In this document: positions 1-9,216 of the stretch, piece by piece
How positions within the stretch are numbered: position 1 is the first letter of the stretch
How the letters are laid out: each line of letters opens with the position of its first letter
Origin: Sphingobacterium spiritivorum ATCC 33861
GTDB lineage: Bacteria > Bacteroidota > Bacteroidia > Sphingobacteriales > Sphingobacteriaceae
DNA length: 64,000 nucleotides
Assembly (NCBI RefSeq): GCF_000143765.1
Contig: NZ_GL379770.1
Span: forward strand, 62,001 to 126,000
Reading direction: 5' to 3'
Program-made: the position numbers and the translations under genes
Notes under the pieces: generated by a model
What the model was told of the DNA's origin: nothing
Seen by the model: the letters and a program-made list of their open reading frames with translations, nothing else
The model's database searches: none

Positions 1-162
1 CCATACCTGACTGATATTTTCGAAAGATGCATTGTTGGCAATCTGTTCAGGTATCAGGTGATTATGGTAATCAATGATGGGTTGATTCTTCGCAAAATTA
101 TGATACAAGTCTTGAGCGGTCTTTGAATGTAAAAGAAAGTTCTGGTCTAGAAAGCTTTTCAT
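1..162 (-). CDS. uxaC: Uronate isomerase UxaC, N-terminal part (cut by window edge)
   Basis: Only the first 54 codons lie in the window; the gene runs off the left edge. UxaC converts D-galacturonate to D-tagaturonate (and D-glucuronate to D-fructuronate) in the cytoplasm. The visible N-terminus begins MKSFLDQNFLL and carries the HxH metal-site motif in IIDYHNHL, then ISQVW, as expected for the amidohydrolase-fold family. It aligns well with the start of the complete UxaC at 47271-48686, so the genome has two copies. The ATG at 162 follows the uxaA stop by 60 nt on the same strand, so it is probably the last known member of the pectin/galacturonate operon. Identification is from family resemblance of a short stretch; the rest of the protein cannot be judged. 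Confidence 0.85.
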   Translation of the reverse strand, partial: MKSFLDQNFLLHSKTAQDLYHNFAKNQPIIDYHNHLIPEQIANNASFENISQVW

Positions 163-222
163 TTTTGAATAAGTTGTAGTACTTTTTGTGTTTTAATATT
201 CTGTGTTCTGTATCCGGATAAT

Positions 223-1869
223 TTAAAGGCTTACTCCTCTTTTCCATGGAATAAAATCGTCCTGATTGAGCAGCACAGCTTTTGGAATGATTTCACCACT
301 TGCAGCCCTGATACAGTATTCCAGAATGTCTTCTCCCATTTGAGCTATTGTTTTTTCGCCTTCTATGATAGGTCCGGTGTTGATGTCTATAATGTCGGCC
401 ATTCGGTTTGCAAGTGCGTTATTTGTCGCGACCTTTATAACTGGGCAGACCGGATTGCCGGTAGGTGTACCCAATCCTGTGGTAAACAGAATTAAGGTTG
501 CTCCTGAGCCAGCTTTACCTGTAGTGGCTTCTACATCATTCCCTGGTGTACAAACCAGATTCAGTCCCGGTTTTGTAGCTGTTTCGGTGTAATCCAATAC
601 ATCCACCACAGGAGAGTTACCTCCTTTTTTCGCAGCCCCGGTACTTTTTATGGCATCTGTAATAAGGCCATCTTTGATATTACCCGGTGATGGGTTCATA
701 TGAAATCCTGAACCTGCGTTTTCTGCAGCATTGCTGTAGGCTGTCATGAGTTGTATAAATTTGCGTGCGGCAGATTCATCAATAGTTCTGTCTATCAGAT
801 TCTGCTCTGCACCACACAGCTCAGGGAATTCGGCAAGCAGTACTGTTCCGCCAAGGGTTACCAGCAGATCTGAGGTATATCCAACAGCAGGATTGGCACT
901 GATGCCACTGAACCCGTCACTGCCACCACACTTAACCCCTAACACCAATTTACTTATGGGTGCGGGCTGACGTTCTGTTTCATTAACTTCGGTGAGGCCG
1001 ACAAATGTTTTTTGGATCGCTTCCTTGATCAGTTGTTCTTCACTTTGAGATTGCTGCTGTTCGAAGATGAACATTGGTTTGTCAAAGTGCGGGTTACGGT
1101 TTTTGAGATCTTCTAAAAAATCTTTTACCTGCAGATTCTGGCATCCAAGACTGAGGATGGTGACACCTGCTACATTAGGGTGGTCCGCATATGCCGCTAA
1201 TAATTTGCTGAGTACAGCTGCATCCTGACGTGTACCTCCACATCCTCCCTGATGATTCAGAAACTTGATTCCGTCAACATTTTTAAAGAGACGTCCTGCC
1301 TTGCTTTGACTGGCAGCTAAAGATAACTCGTCTGCAGCAGACAGATCTTCACCATTTTTATAGGCTTCGACCAGGTGACGTGTATAGGTTTTATATTTAT
1401 CTGTAACGGCATAGCCCAGTTCATTGTGCAGTACTTCACGGATGACATCCAGATTGCGATTTTCACAGAATACAGTAGGGATGAATAACCAATAATTGGC
1501 AGTGCCGACACGACCATCCGGACGCACATAACCATTGAATGTACGACCTTCAAACTTAGAGACGTCCGGTGCATGCCATTCGTAATGGTAGGGGCGGTAT
1601 TCATACGGTTCGGAAGCGTGTTTGGTATTTTCAGTATCCATTAATCCGCCCTTGCCGATATGGTGCTGAGCTTTTCCGACCAATACACCATACATCATGA
1701 TGGGATCTCCCGCATTCATGTCCTGCATAAAGAATTTATGTTTGGCAGGGATATCATCTAGTAAAGTGTAATTTTCGCCATCGTAAATAATGGTCTCTCC
1801 TTTGACTAAATTTTGTAAGGCCACTAATACATTATCATTGGGATGGATTTTTAAAATTCTGGTTACCAT
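223..1869 (-). CDS. uxaA: Altronate dehydratase UxaA
   Basis: Dehydrates D-altronate to 2-keto-3-deoxygluconate, the step after UxaB in galacturonate breakdown. At 548 aa it is the full-length fused form: an N-terminal SAF-type domain (about residues 1-95), then the large catalytic part with conserved cysteine-rich segments such as NHQGGCGGTRQD, LSLGCQNLQ, GVKCGGSDGFSG and FPELCGAEQ, which fit an iron-dependent dehydratase of the UxaA/GarD group. The ATG at 1869 lies 6 nt from the uxaB stop, and uxaC follows downstream, so the three galacturonate enzymes are one transcriptional unit. Galactarate dehydratase is the main alternative by family, but the uxaB and uxaC neighbours decide for altronate. 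Confidence 0.93.
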   Translation of the reverse strand: MVTRILKIHPNDNVLVALQNLVKGETIIYDGENYTLLDDIPAKHKFFMQDMNAGDPIMMYGVLVGKAQHHIGKGGLMDTENTKHASEPYEYRPYHYEWHAPDVSKFEGRTFNGYVRPDGRVGTANYWLFIPTVFCENRNLDVIREVLHNELGYAVTDKYKTYTRHLVEAYKNGEDLSAADELSLAASQSKAGRLFKNVDGIKFLNHQGGCGGTRQDAAVLSKLLAAYADHPNVAGVTILSLGCQNLQVKDFLEDLKNRNPHFDKPMFIFEQQQSQSEEQLIKEAIQKTFVGLTEVNETERQPAPISKLVLGVKCGGSDGFSGISANPAVGYTSDLLVTLGGTVLLAEFPELCGAEQNLIDRTIDESAARKFIQLMTAYSNAAENAGSGFHMNPSPGNIKDGLITDAIKSTGAAKKGGNSPVVDVLDYTETATKPGLNLVCTPGNDVEATTGKAGSGATLILFTTGLGTPTGNPVCPVIKVATNNALANRMADIIDINTGPIIEGEKTIAQMGEDILEYCIRAASGEIIPKAVLLNQDDFIPWKRGVSL

Positions 1870-1875
1870 GTTTTA

Positions 1876-3387
1876 TTATATTGTTTTTTCAGCTTGCAAA
1901 GATTCGATTGCCGACTTTGCACCGCTGTTTTGTAATGTATTCAATTGTTTCTTTACACTGGTGGCAAAGCCCGGTAAACGGTTCAGATCCATACCCCACA
2001 GACTTTGGTCTGCGAGTACTTTTTCTACCAGTGTTTCCGGATCGTTCCAGTAGCCTGCCAGCAGGGGAGCATGCTCATCCTGTAGCATATACTTCTTTTC
2101 TCCTACAGTGCTGCAGTAGCCATCGCTTGTATTTTTACTGTTCATAAAGAGCAGGTAAGCAGCAAAACCTAAAGCCATGTGCTGCGGGACATGTTCATAT
2201 TTTTGATACCATTTTTCAAACAGCTCCCGGTTTCGCATCTCCATTTTTGAGGTATAGTTCATGGCTATGGACTGCCATTTATGTTCGAGTGAAGGGTTGC
2301 TAAAGCGATCTATAACACTATTCGCAAATGAAGCTGTATCTTCACGACTAATGCTGTCACTGAGAATTGCCGCAGATATTTCGTCTTCCATAAGCCCTTT
2401 GACATAAGCTGTGAAAGCTTCATCCTGCATGGCTTCTCTGACAGTTTCAAAACCGGCTAATATGGCAAGCGCACAGGTTAAGGTATGTGTGCCATTCAGT
2501 AAGCGTAATTTCAGTTCTTTGAATTTGCTGATGGAGGGAACGATAAATATGCCTTTGTCTGCTTGTGCAAAGGAAAGTATTTCGGCAACCCGGGAATCTT
2601 CAGATTCTATAGCCCAGAGCCGGAAGGGTTCTGCCATGATGGTCAGCTCATCGGTATATCCGAGTTGTTGTTCCAGTATATTTTGTTCGTCCTGCGGAAG
2701 TTTTCCGGGTACAATTCTGTCTACCAGTGTATTGCAGAAATGGTTGTTTTCTTTTAGCCAGGTGATAAATTGTTTGTCCAGATTATTTTGTTCGGCCAGA
2801 TCAAATACGATCTGTTGAAGTTTGGTTGCGTTATCACTGATTAATTCGGCCGGTACGATCACCATTCCGCTCTCGGGAGTTCCGCCAAAAGCGCTGAATC
2901 TTTCGTATAGAAACGCAAGCAGTTTGCCCGGGTATGAGGATGGAGGCATATCCGTTACTTTGTCTTCACTCATCACTATCCCGACTTCGGTAGTATTGGA
3001 GAAAACGACCTGCATCTCCGGACGATGTGCAGCTTTTAAAATTTCTTTCCAATCGTTTGTAGCGGAGAGTACACGGCTGATGGATGAGTTAATAATATTC
3101 TCGTGTATTTTCTTACCTTCTTCGATTCCCCGTATAGCTACTGTATACAGACCATCCTGTGTAGAAAATGCATCAACTCCCCCCTGACTGGTGGATTTGA
3201 CGACAAGTATCCTTCCGTTGAAGATACCCTGACGATTGGCCTTGTCAATAAAGTAATCCGGCAATCCCCGTAATAATACGCCTGTTCCGAACTGTAATAT
3301 CTTTTCGGGAAGATCGAGAAGATCTGCCGAAGGTTTGACCAGTCCGGTATGCTGTATATGTTCTAAATTCTTTCGGTTGAGTATCAT
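1876..3387 (-). CDS. uxaB: Tagaturonate reductase (altronate oxidoreductase) UxaB
   Basis: NAD(H)-dependent reduction of D-tagaturonate to D-altronate. The 503-aa protein has the mannitol-dehydrogenase-family layout: an N-terminal dinucleotide-binding fold with LQFGTGVLLRG near residue 30, the conserved SNTTEVGI segment, the FCNTLVDRIVPG motif in the middle, and an all-helical C-terminal domain with KLRLLNGTHT. Length is normal for UxaB. It sits 6 nt upstream of uxaA and 11 nt downstream of the pectate lyase gene, which links extracellular pectin cleavage to galacturonate catabolism in one operon. The related mannonate oxidoreductase UxuB is the alternative, but this genome appears to use a short-chain dehydrogenase for that step (45263-46084). 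Confidence 0.93.
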   Translation of the reverse strand: MILNRKNLEHIQHTGLVKPSADLLDLPEKILQFGTGVLLRGLPDYFIDKANRQGIFNGRILVVKSTSQGGVDAFSTQDGLYTVAIRGIEEGKKIHENIINSSISRVLSATNDWKEILKAAHRPEMQVVFSNTTEVGIVMSEDKVTDMPPSSYPGKLLAFLYERFSAFGGTPESGMVIVPAELISDNATKLQQIVFDLAEQNNLDKQFITWLKENNHFCNTLVDRIVPGKLPQDEQNILEQQLGYTDELTIMAEPFRLWAIESEDSRVAEILSFAQADKGIFIVPSISKFKELKLRLLNGTHTLTCALAILAGFETVREAMQDEAFTAYVKGLMEDEISAAILSDSISREDTASFANSVIDRFSNPSLEHKWQSIAMNYTSKMEMRNRELFEKWYQKYEHVPQHMALGFAAYLLFMNSKNTSDGYCSTVGEKKYMLQDEHAPLLAGYWNDPETLVEKVLADQSLWGMDLNRLPGFATSVKKQLNTLQNSGAKSAIESLQAEKTI

Positions 3388-3398
3388 TGTATTTACTT

Positions 3399-4430
3399 TT
3401 ATTCTTCTATCTTATTTTTCTTTAACCACTTTTGATAATCTTTCTGTACAAAATTCAACGGCCAAACGCCATACCATGCATAGCCGTTACGCCGTTCTTC
3501 GCTTACTTCAGACAGGTTATATTTGACGGAATTATCTCTGTCTCCGAAGATGGGACGATTATCCTTCAGGTCATAAAAACGTGCCCATACTACAGCATCC
3601 GGATCTTTTACAAGCTGACGTGTAGGTTTATTCGTTTCCGGATCTTTGCTGAAATCAAAGCGGTATCCCTCGATATCGTTTGTTTCAAACCATTTTTTGG
3701 CTGATTTGACGGCCTGTATTACTTCTGCAGAAGGTTGTTCAAGGCGCATTAAAAATTTCACGACCCCCATAGATTCGCTGGTGCTGAGGGAAGCTGGTTC
3801 AAAATTGCGGGCTTTAGCCGGTTGGAGCGTATTCTGATCATATTGTGCAGCCCAGATGGTGAGAGTTCCATTCTGTCTGACCTGTGTCTTCAGAATACAG
3901 TCTAATCCGCGGCTTACAGCATTTTGAGCACGTTTACTAAGACCGGAGCGTACCACTTCATACCCTTCCAGTTTGTTCGATACATTGTAAAGAATATCCA
4001 GTGCATTAATCATTGCATTATCGTTGTAGGTGATTTCACCCCGGTAAAGTGATGCATTGGGATAATATTGCGGAAACCCACCGTTTGGATACTGCATTTT
4101 CAACAGATACTCTATACCTCTTTCTACCGCTTTCAGATAAGCTGGATTTTTGGTTTTGTGGTAAGCCTGTATCAGATATTCAATTTCACGTGATGTAGCC
4201 TTATTATCTATAGTTGCATACTGATCCGTAGTTTTGCGGATCTTATCCGCCAGAGATTTATCTATCGGTTTAGAATAATCTACTGTGGATTTGTCAGCGA
4301 GTTGTTTGGACCATGCTCCTACGGGCAACTGATAACGCAACATTTTATCTGCCAGGGTATCTATCTGTGTCTGTGCATGCACAATGCCTGCGCTCATCAG
4401 TATAAACAGTATTCCTAAAGTCTTTTTCAT
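3399..4430 (-). CDS. Pectate lyase, polysaccharide lyase family 10
   Basis: Cleaves de-esterified polygalacturonate by beta-elimination. The 343-aa protein starts with a clear signal peptide (MKKTLGILFILMSAGIVHAQ, cut after HAQ), so it is exported. The rest is a PelA-type all-alpha PL10 domain, with QYPNGGFPQYYP, TYNDNAMINALDIL, a WARFYDL motif and the terminal YAWYGVWPL segment typical of the family. It needs the methylesterases encoded next to it, because PL10 enzymes prefer demethylated substrate. The gene lies 13 nt after GH105 and 11 nt before uxaB. Family assignment is by motif recognition; whether the enzyme stays in the periplasm or reaches the surface is not visible. Confidence 0.88.
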   Translation of the reverse strand: MKKTLGILFILMSAGIVHAQTQIDTLADKMLRYQLPVGAWSKQLADKSTVDYSKPIDKSLADKIRKTTDQYATIDNKATSREIEYLIQAYHKTKNPAYLKAVERGIEYLLKMQYPNGGFPQYYPNASLYRGEITYNDNAMINALDILYNVSNKLEGYEVVRSGLSKRAQNAVSRGLDCILKTQVRQNGTLTIWAAQYDQNTLQPAKARNFEPASLSTSESMGVVKFLMRLEQPSAEVIQAVKSAKKWFETNDIEGYRFDFSKDPETNKPTRQLVKDPDAVVWARFYDLKDNRPIFGDRDNSVKYNLSEVSEERRNGYAWYGVWPLNFVQKDYQKWLKKNKIEE

Positions 4431-4443
4431 ACGTCCTCTTTTG

Positions 4444-6357
4444 TTATTTTGATTGACTGATTAACCAGTTTACCAGATCATTAGTGGCATTCCAGTTTTG
4501 ATATCCGGCCGGCAATTTGCGTCCGTCTATATACTCATTATAAAACCAGGGATCTCCCACTGCAAACACGGTACCTTTACCATATTTTGCGGTAGCAATG
4601 ATGATATCACCCTGATCTGTGAGATTGGCTACAGCAGGTTTTGTGATCTGTAGTGTAGAAATTTCTTTGATGTAGATTTTTGATGTTGTCTTGAAAATCG
4701 GATTCGATTTTGGAATCAGGATTGCTCCCTGCTCAAAGTTTTTGCCCTGTACGCGGTTACGGCTGTCTTCATTAAAAGTGATTCCGAATTTTTTGGATAG
4801 TGTGTTGAACTTCGCAATTTCACAATTGCCACTATCATTTAATAAGAGCACAAGTACGCCACCTGCTTTGACCCATTTTTCTATAGCTGAAGCCTCTTTC
4901 TCATTCATAAAGTGAGGATTTTCAGTTTCTTTTTCTGTATCCGGATCAACGATAATGTAAATATTGCTTCCCTTTAATTGTTGTGCATCGGGAGCTGTTC
5001 TTAAGGTATTGGTAGCGGCTCCTGTGCGATTAAATATTCTTCCCATAAAGGAAAAACCATTGTTGTCTTCACCGTTCCAGAGGTAGTGGTAAGGTTCTTT
5101 CAGTCCGGAAGGTTCTACCTTGTATTCGTTATTGTAATAATTGTCAAGAGTGACGACCTTGCCTTTTCCTTTTTTCGGAGCATTGATCCATTCGAGCTCT
5201 AAAGCAGCCAGCATAAAAGGTCCTACACCTTTAGGATCATTGGAAATAACCGGCTCGCTCATATAGTATTCGAAAGATCCGTCTCTGTAATTCTTGGAAC
5301 CTCCTAATCCGGATACAGCTACAGTCTTATTCAGGTCTACGCGATCTGGTCCTGCTGTTGTAACAAATTCTTTGAGTAATCCCTGGTATCCTTTGCGAAC
5401 TACAGGAAGGTAGGATTCAGAAATGTAACCTTTACGGACGGATTTGGCAAGGCCGTAAACAAACATACTTGAAGCTGAAGATTCAAAGTAATTCTCCTTC
5501 CTGTTCACATTCAGTACGTCATACCAGACTCCTGATTTTTTGTCCTGAAAATCCACAATAGCTTTTGCCGTACGATTCAAGATCGCTAACAGTTCCGGTC
5601 TGCGCGGATGATTTGCCGGAAAATAGTCCAGTACATCTACCAGTGCCATTGTATACCAGCCCATTCCGCGAGCCCACACATGAGGGGAAAGGCCCGTCTG
5701 GGGATCAGACCATTTTTCCTGTCGGGATTCGTCCCATCCATGATATAACAATCCGGTTTTCGGGTCACGGGCATTTTGTTCCATGAAGCCGAATTGATCT
5801 GCTACATCATTGAATACTTCAGGTTTGTTCATGAGTGCAGCATATTCCGTATAGAAAGGCTGTCCCATGTAAAGTCCGTCCAGCCACATTTGGTAGGGGT
5901 AGATCTTTTTGTGCCAGAATCCGCCCTGTTTTGTTCTCGGATGTTCTTTGAGCTGATCAAACAGGATAGAAGCAGCTTTTAAATATTTTTCTTTTCGTGT
6001 TACTTTATAGAGCATCAGCAAGGTGCGGCCATTTTTTACATTATCAATGTTGTGGTCAGCAAGTTTATAGTTTCTGATGTTACCCTCATTATCTACATAT
6101 TGATCCATCCAGTTCTGAATGTAATTGAAGTAGACTCCGTCTCCGGTGTTACGCCACACTTCGGTCATCCCTTCGAGTGTCACACCCAGATCGTAGGTCC
6201 ATTTTGGACCTTTCTTTTCATTGACAAAGGTTTCATCTTTAAACATTTTGTCGATAACGGTCAGAGCCATTTGTTCGGAAGTAGCTTTTTGCGCAAATGC
6301 CGAAGGTACCTGAAGTAATAAAATGGCTTGTATATAAAAGAATAATCTTTTCATCAT
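4444..6357 (-). CDS. GH105 unsaturated glucuronyl/rhamnogalacturonyl hydrolase with C-terminal extension
   Basis: GH105 enzymes remove the unsaturated uronic acid left by pectin lyases. The protein has a signal peptide ending SAFAQ and then an alpha/alpha barrel of about 370 residues with WLDGLYMGQPFYTEYA, YHGWDESRQEKW and HVWARGMGWYTMALVDVLDYFP, which contain the conserved Asp residues and the RGMGWY motif. It is 637 aa, much longer than the usual 370-400. The extra C-terminal part (about residues 400-637) looks like a Rossmann/GATase-type domain (NIYIIVDPD, VKAGGVLVLLLND, YGKGTVFAVGDPW) resembling DUF4350-like tails. Its job is unknown to me. The ATG pair at 6357/6354 lies 8 nt after GH28. 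Confidence 0.88.
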   Translation of the reverse strand: MMKRLFFYIQAILLLQVPSAFAQKATSEQMALTVIDKMFKDETFVNEKKGPKWTYDLGVTLEGMTEVWRNTGDGVYFNYIQNWMDQYVDNEGNIRNYKLADHNIDNVKNGRTLLMLYKVTRKEKYLKAASILFDQLKEHPRTKQGGFWHKKIYPYQMWLDGLYMGQPFYTEYAALMNKPEVFNDVADQFGFMEQNARDPKTGLLYHGWDESRQEKWSDPQTGLSPHVWARGMGWYTMALVDVLDYFPANHPRRPELLAILNRTAKAIVDFQDKKSGVWYDVLNVNRKENYFESSASSMFVYGLAKSVRKGYISESYLPVVRKGYQGLLKEFVTTAGPDRVDLNKTVAVSGLGGSKNYRDGSFEYYMSEPVISNDPKGVGPFMLAALELEWINAPKKGKGKVVTLDNYYNNEYKVEPSGLKEPYHYLWNGEDNNGFSFMGRIFNRTGAATNTLRTAPDAQQLKGSNIYIIVDPDTEKETENPHFMNEKEASAIEKWVKAGGVLVLLLNDSGNCEIAKFNTLSKKFGITFNEDSRNRVQGKNFEQGAILIPKSNPIFKTTSKIYIKEISTLQITKPAVANLTDQGDIIIATAKYGKGTVFAVGDPWFYNEYIDGRKLPAGYQNWNATNDLVNWLISQSK

Positions 6358-6364
6358 GGGGCTG

Positions 6365-8044
6365 CTATTTAGCTATTTTGATTGCGTTTTTAGATACTCC
6401 CGGGCTAAGATCTGATGTCTGCTTTGCTTTAGATACATCTGTACCGGAGACACTGATATTTTTGCTTTTCTCGCCGGAGACCTGAAATAGTGTTTCTGAA
6501 CCGGCAGGATAGCTGAATGCCGAAAATTTGATGTTCTGGCTATTGTCAATATGTACGACCGGTTTTGTTTCAGGCGTGATAACCTTTACATTTTTCAGCT
6601 CTATATCTGTCGATTCAATGATCTCAATTCCTTTTTTGGACTTGATGGAAATATTCTCCAGACTCATTCCCTTGATGTTCATCTCTGGTAAACCTCTGAA
6701 GAAAATGGCTTTATCGGCACCGTTCACTACGACATCTTTGATTTTGAAATTGCGAAATTGAGGAGTGGCTTCAGTGACCGGAAGTGTAACGGCTTTTACT
6801 GCTTCCTGTTTGTCTCCGATCAACGGAATAGGATCCTTTGCTTCATAATACATATCTGCCAGAATAGCTTCTCCCGGAATATCAAACATGCTGATACGAT
6901 CTATGAAGATATTCTCTACGATACCTCCACGGCCACGTGTTGTCTTGAAACGCAAGCCAATGTCTGTACCGATAAATGAACAGTCATATACCCAGATGTT
7001 GCGGGCTCCGCCACTCATCTCACTTCCGATTACAAAACCACCGTGCGCATGATAGACTACATTGTTGCGGATAATGACATTTTCCGTAGGAACAGCACGC
7101 AGACGACCTGCTTCATCACGCCCGGACTTGATGCATATACCATCATCGCCGACATCGAAGGTGCTGTTTTCTACCAATACATTTTTGCAGGACTCGATAT
7201 CGATACCGTCACCATTCTGTGCATACCATGGGTTTCTGACCATTACATTGCGCACTGTCAGATCCTGACACAATAGGGGGTGGAGATTCCATGCCGGTGA
7301 ATTCTGAAAAGTAACTCCTTCCAGAAGAATCTGTTTACAGTTATTCAAAACCAACAAATTGGGTCTGAAGAAATCTTTGACATCGGCATAATCTGCAGCA
7401 GTCTTTCCCGGGACTACAGCACTTGGATTTTTGGTTTTAGAACCATTCAGCGAACTTGCTGAAGGATACCAGATATTTTTCTCCTCATTCAGAACGCCTC
7501 CTGATTCCACTAGTTTTTTCCATTGGGAGGCTGTCATTTTGCTCTTTTTGACCATTCGCCATGCACCACCATTACCATCGATGATACCTGTCCCTGTGAT
7601 CGCTATATTTTCAAGGTTACTGCCGGAAATAGGACTTTGGTTACGCCATGCCGGCTGACCTTCCCAGTTCGCTTCTACTAATTTATACTGATCGAAATCA
7701 TCTGTGAACAGCAGAATAGCATCCCGCTGTATATGCAGGTTGATATTACTTTTCAGCTCTATCGGACCTGTTACCCATACACCGGCAGGGATCAATACGA
7801 CTCCACCTCCTTTTTGACTCGTCTCAGCAATCGCTCTGTTAATAGCTTGTGTATTCAGGGAAATACCGTCGCCCTGAGCGCCAAAGCGTACGATGCTGAT
7901 GGTATCGGCTTTTATATTGACTTGTTTAATGTTTGGTAAAGATGGGGCTGTCTGAGCTTGAACTGCATCGTATGAGGAGAGTGTAAACCACCCCAGGAGC
8001 GCAAACTTTAAACCCAATACTATTGTTTTGATCTGTATCATCAT
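6365..8044 (-). CDS. Polygalacturonase (GH28)
   Basis: Exported hydrolase of polygalacturonan or rhamnogalacturonan. I chose the ATG at 8044 (the next codon, 8041, is also ATG): it follows an AGGA element and opens directly on a signal peptide (IQIKTIVLGLKFALLGW, cut near VQAQ). The longer frame to 8125 would need a TTG start and a meaningless N-terminal tail. The 559-aa product has a right-handed beta-helix with all four GH28 signatures: NGDG near residue 280, the catalytic pair in GDDGICIKSG near 300, HGG near 333 and the RFK version of RIK near 364. A Pro/Ser-rich stretch follows the helix. It sits between CE8 (101 nt upstream, with an operator-like repeat in the gap) and GH105 (8 nt downstream). 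Confidence 0.92.
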   Translation of the reverse strand: MMIQIKTIVLGLKFALLGWFTLSSYDAVQAQTAPSLPNIKQVNIKADTISIVRFGAQGDGISLNTQAINRAIAETSQKGGGVVLIPAGVWVTGPIELKSNINLHIQRDAILLFTDDFDQYKLVEANWEGQPAWRNQSPISGSNLENIAITGTGIIDGNGGAWRMVKKSKMTASQWKKLVESGGVLNEEKNIWYPSASSLNGSKTKNPSAVVPGKTAADYADVKDFFRPNLLVLNNCKQILLEGVTFQNSPAWNLHPLLCQDLTVRNVMVRNPWYAQNGDGIDIESCKNVLVENSTFDVGDDGICIKSGRDEAGRLRAVPTENVIIRNNVVYHAHGGFVIGSEMSGGARNIWVYDCSFIGTDIGLRFKTTRGRGGIVENIFIDRISMFDIPGEAILADMYYEAKDPIPLIGDKQEAVKAVTLPVTEATPQFRNFKIKDVVVNGADKAIFFRGLPEMNIKGMSLENISIKSKKGIEIIESTDIELKNVKVITPETKPVVHIDNSQNIKFSAFSYPAGSETLFQVSGEKSKNISVSGTDVSKAKQTSDLSPGVSKNAIKIAK

Positions 8045-8122
8045 ATGGTATCCTAAATATATAACTGGTTTGTTCATAGCAAGTGTACGTTGTTTCCTAT
8101 TAAAATTGAAGAGAAATCTATG

Positions 8123-8144
8123 CAATCGTTACCGGTAACTGTTG
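8123..8144. promoter_or_regulatory. Operator-like inverted repeat, copy 1
   Basis: A 22-bp imperfect palindrome centred on a perfect 12-bp core GTTACCGGTAAC with outer arms CAATC and TGTTG. It starts 1 nt beyond the CE8 stop codon, and its centre is about 90 nt upstream of the GH28 ATG at 8044. It matches copy 2 (9217-9238) at 17 of 22 positions by eye. Position and symmetry suggest a binding site for a dimeric regulator such as a LacI-family protein; this is inference. Confidence 0.55.
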
Positions 8145-8145
8145 T

Positions 8146-9108
8146 CTACCGGAGAGACAATAAAGGGTTCCAATCTTTGAAAACAGCCTCTAAAGTCACT
8201 TTTTTGGCTTCATCTTCAGAGAGTTGGTGTGACCATTTGACTCTGTTTTGTGACAAACTTCCTGCACCTGTATTATTATATTCTGCATAAAGCACTGTTT
8301 GTTCATTACTTTCCTTACCCCAGTTGTGCCAGCCTTCGGATGCAATAAAAGCCGGCAGCTGAGTATTCATAAAAATGACTTTAGCATAAGGTCTCCAGGG
8401 ACGTCCCAGATAAAAACGTTTGGTATCCTTGTCACCCGTAACACGGCATTTGTTGAAAACATAGCCATAGGCAACCGTATCAGGAGTAGATGCAGCGGTG
8501 ATATATCCGCTGTTTTTGCAGTACAGTTCACATTCTTCAAACCAGGCTGTCGAAGATCCGAATATATAATCTACAGTACCTTCTATATAACAGTTATAGT
8601 AATACTGCCGGCTACCTTTTCCGTAGGTGTAGAGTGTATCCTGAAAACCTAAAAAACGACAGTTTGAAAAGACTGCACGGTCACTGGCCACCCATACAGC
8701 TACTGCCTGACCAACCGGGCCGGCAGAATTCTGAAAAGTAATATTCTCTGCAACAAATCCATCTCCGTAGAGATACACACTTGAAGAGCCTGAAGTCCCT
8801 TTTTCTTCTCCAAAAGTATTTTTACGTTGCGCAAAGTCATCGTAGGTCAATATGGTTTTTTCTACCTGCTCACCGATCAGTCTGACATTCTGTTTTGATC
8901 CGGCCAGAATAAGTTTTTCTTTATAAATTCCGTTTTTGATGTAGATAGTGGTGACTGTTTTGCGAAAATCAGGTACAGCATTCAAGGCTTCCTGTACTGT
9001 TTTGAACTGCCCGCTGCCATCCTGTGCAACACAATAATCGTAGGATCGGGCAACAGCATATTGAAGACCTGTAAATAGCATAACCGTAAAAAGCACTAAA
9101 TTCCTCAT
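8146..9108 (-). CDS. Pectin methylesterase, carbohydrate esterase family 8 (first copy)
   Basis: Removes methyl esters from homogalacturonan so that GH28 and PL10 can act. The 320-aa protein has a signal peptide (MRNLVLFTVMLFTGLQYAVA) and a beta-helix with every CE8 signature: GPVGQAVA (oxyanion Gln134), GFQDTLY (Gln156, catalytic Asp157), GTVDYIFG (nucleophile Asp180) and LGRPWRPY (Arg236). It is the first gene of the minus-strand pectin operon, preceded by a 236-nt divergent promoter gap shared with GH43. A second, diverged CE8 lies on the other strand at 10991-11977. Having two suggests different substrate patterns or locations, which is inference. Confidence 0.93.
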   Translation of the reverse strand: MRNLVLFTVMLFTGLQYAVARSYDYCVAQDGSGQFKTVQEALNAVPDFRKTVTTIYIKNGIYKEKLILAGSKQNVRLIGEQVEKTILTYDDFAQRKNTFGEEKGTSGSSSVYLYGDGFVAENITFQNSAGPVGQAVAVWVASDRAVFSNCRFLGFQDTLYTYGKGSRQYYYNCYIEGTVDYIFGSSTAWFEECELYCKNSGYITAASTPDTVAYGYVFNKCRVTGDKDTKRFYLGRPWRPYAKVIFMNTQLPAFIASEGWHNWGKESNEQTVLYAEYNNTGAGSLSQNRVKWSHQLSEDEAKKVTLEAVFKDWNPLLSLR

Positions 9109-9216
9109 CGCAATGGATTCTTAAATTGGTTGTTTTTTGTTTACAATTTGATTGGCGTGATTCCAAATTACTCATTAATAGATGAAAAAAGTCCTGTTTG
9201 CATGGGAATAAATCCG

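Noticed and set aside
2411-2818. A 135-aa open frame on the plus strand opposite uxaB
   Set aside because: Shadow frame: wholly inside a conserved gene, no recognisable domain, no ribosome-binding site.
8045-8125. Upstream extension of the GH28 polygalacturonase to a TTG at 8125
   Set aside because: The extra 27 residues are basic, not a signal peptide, and overlap the operator-like repeat; the ATG at 8044 has an AGGA element and opens on a clean signal peptide.
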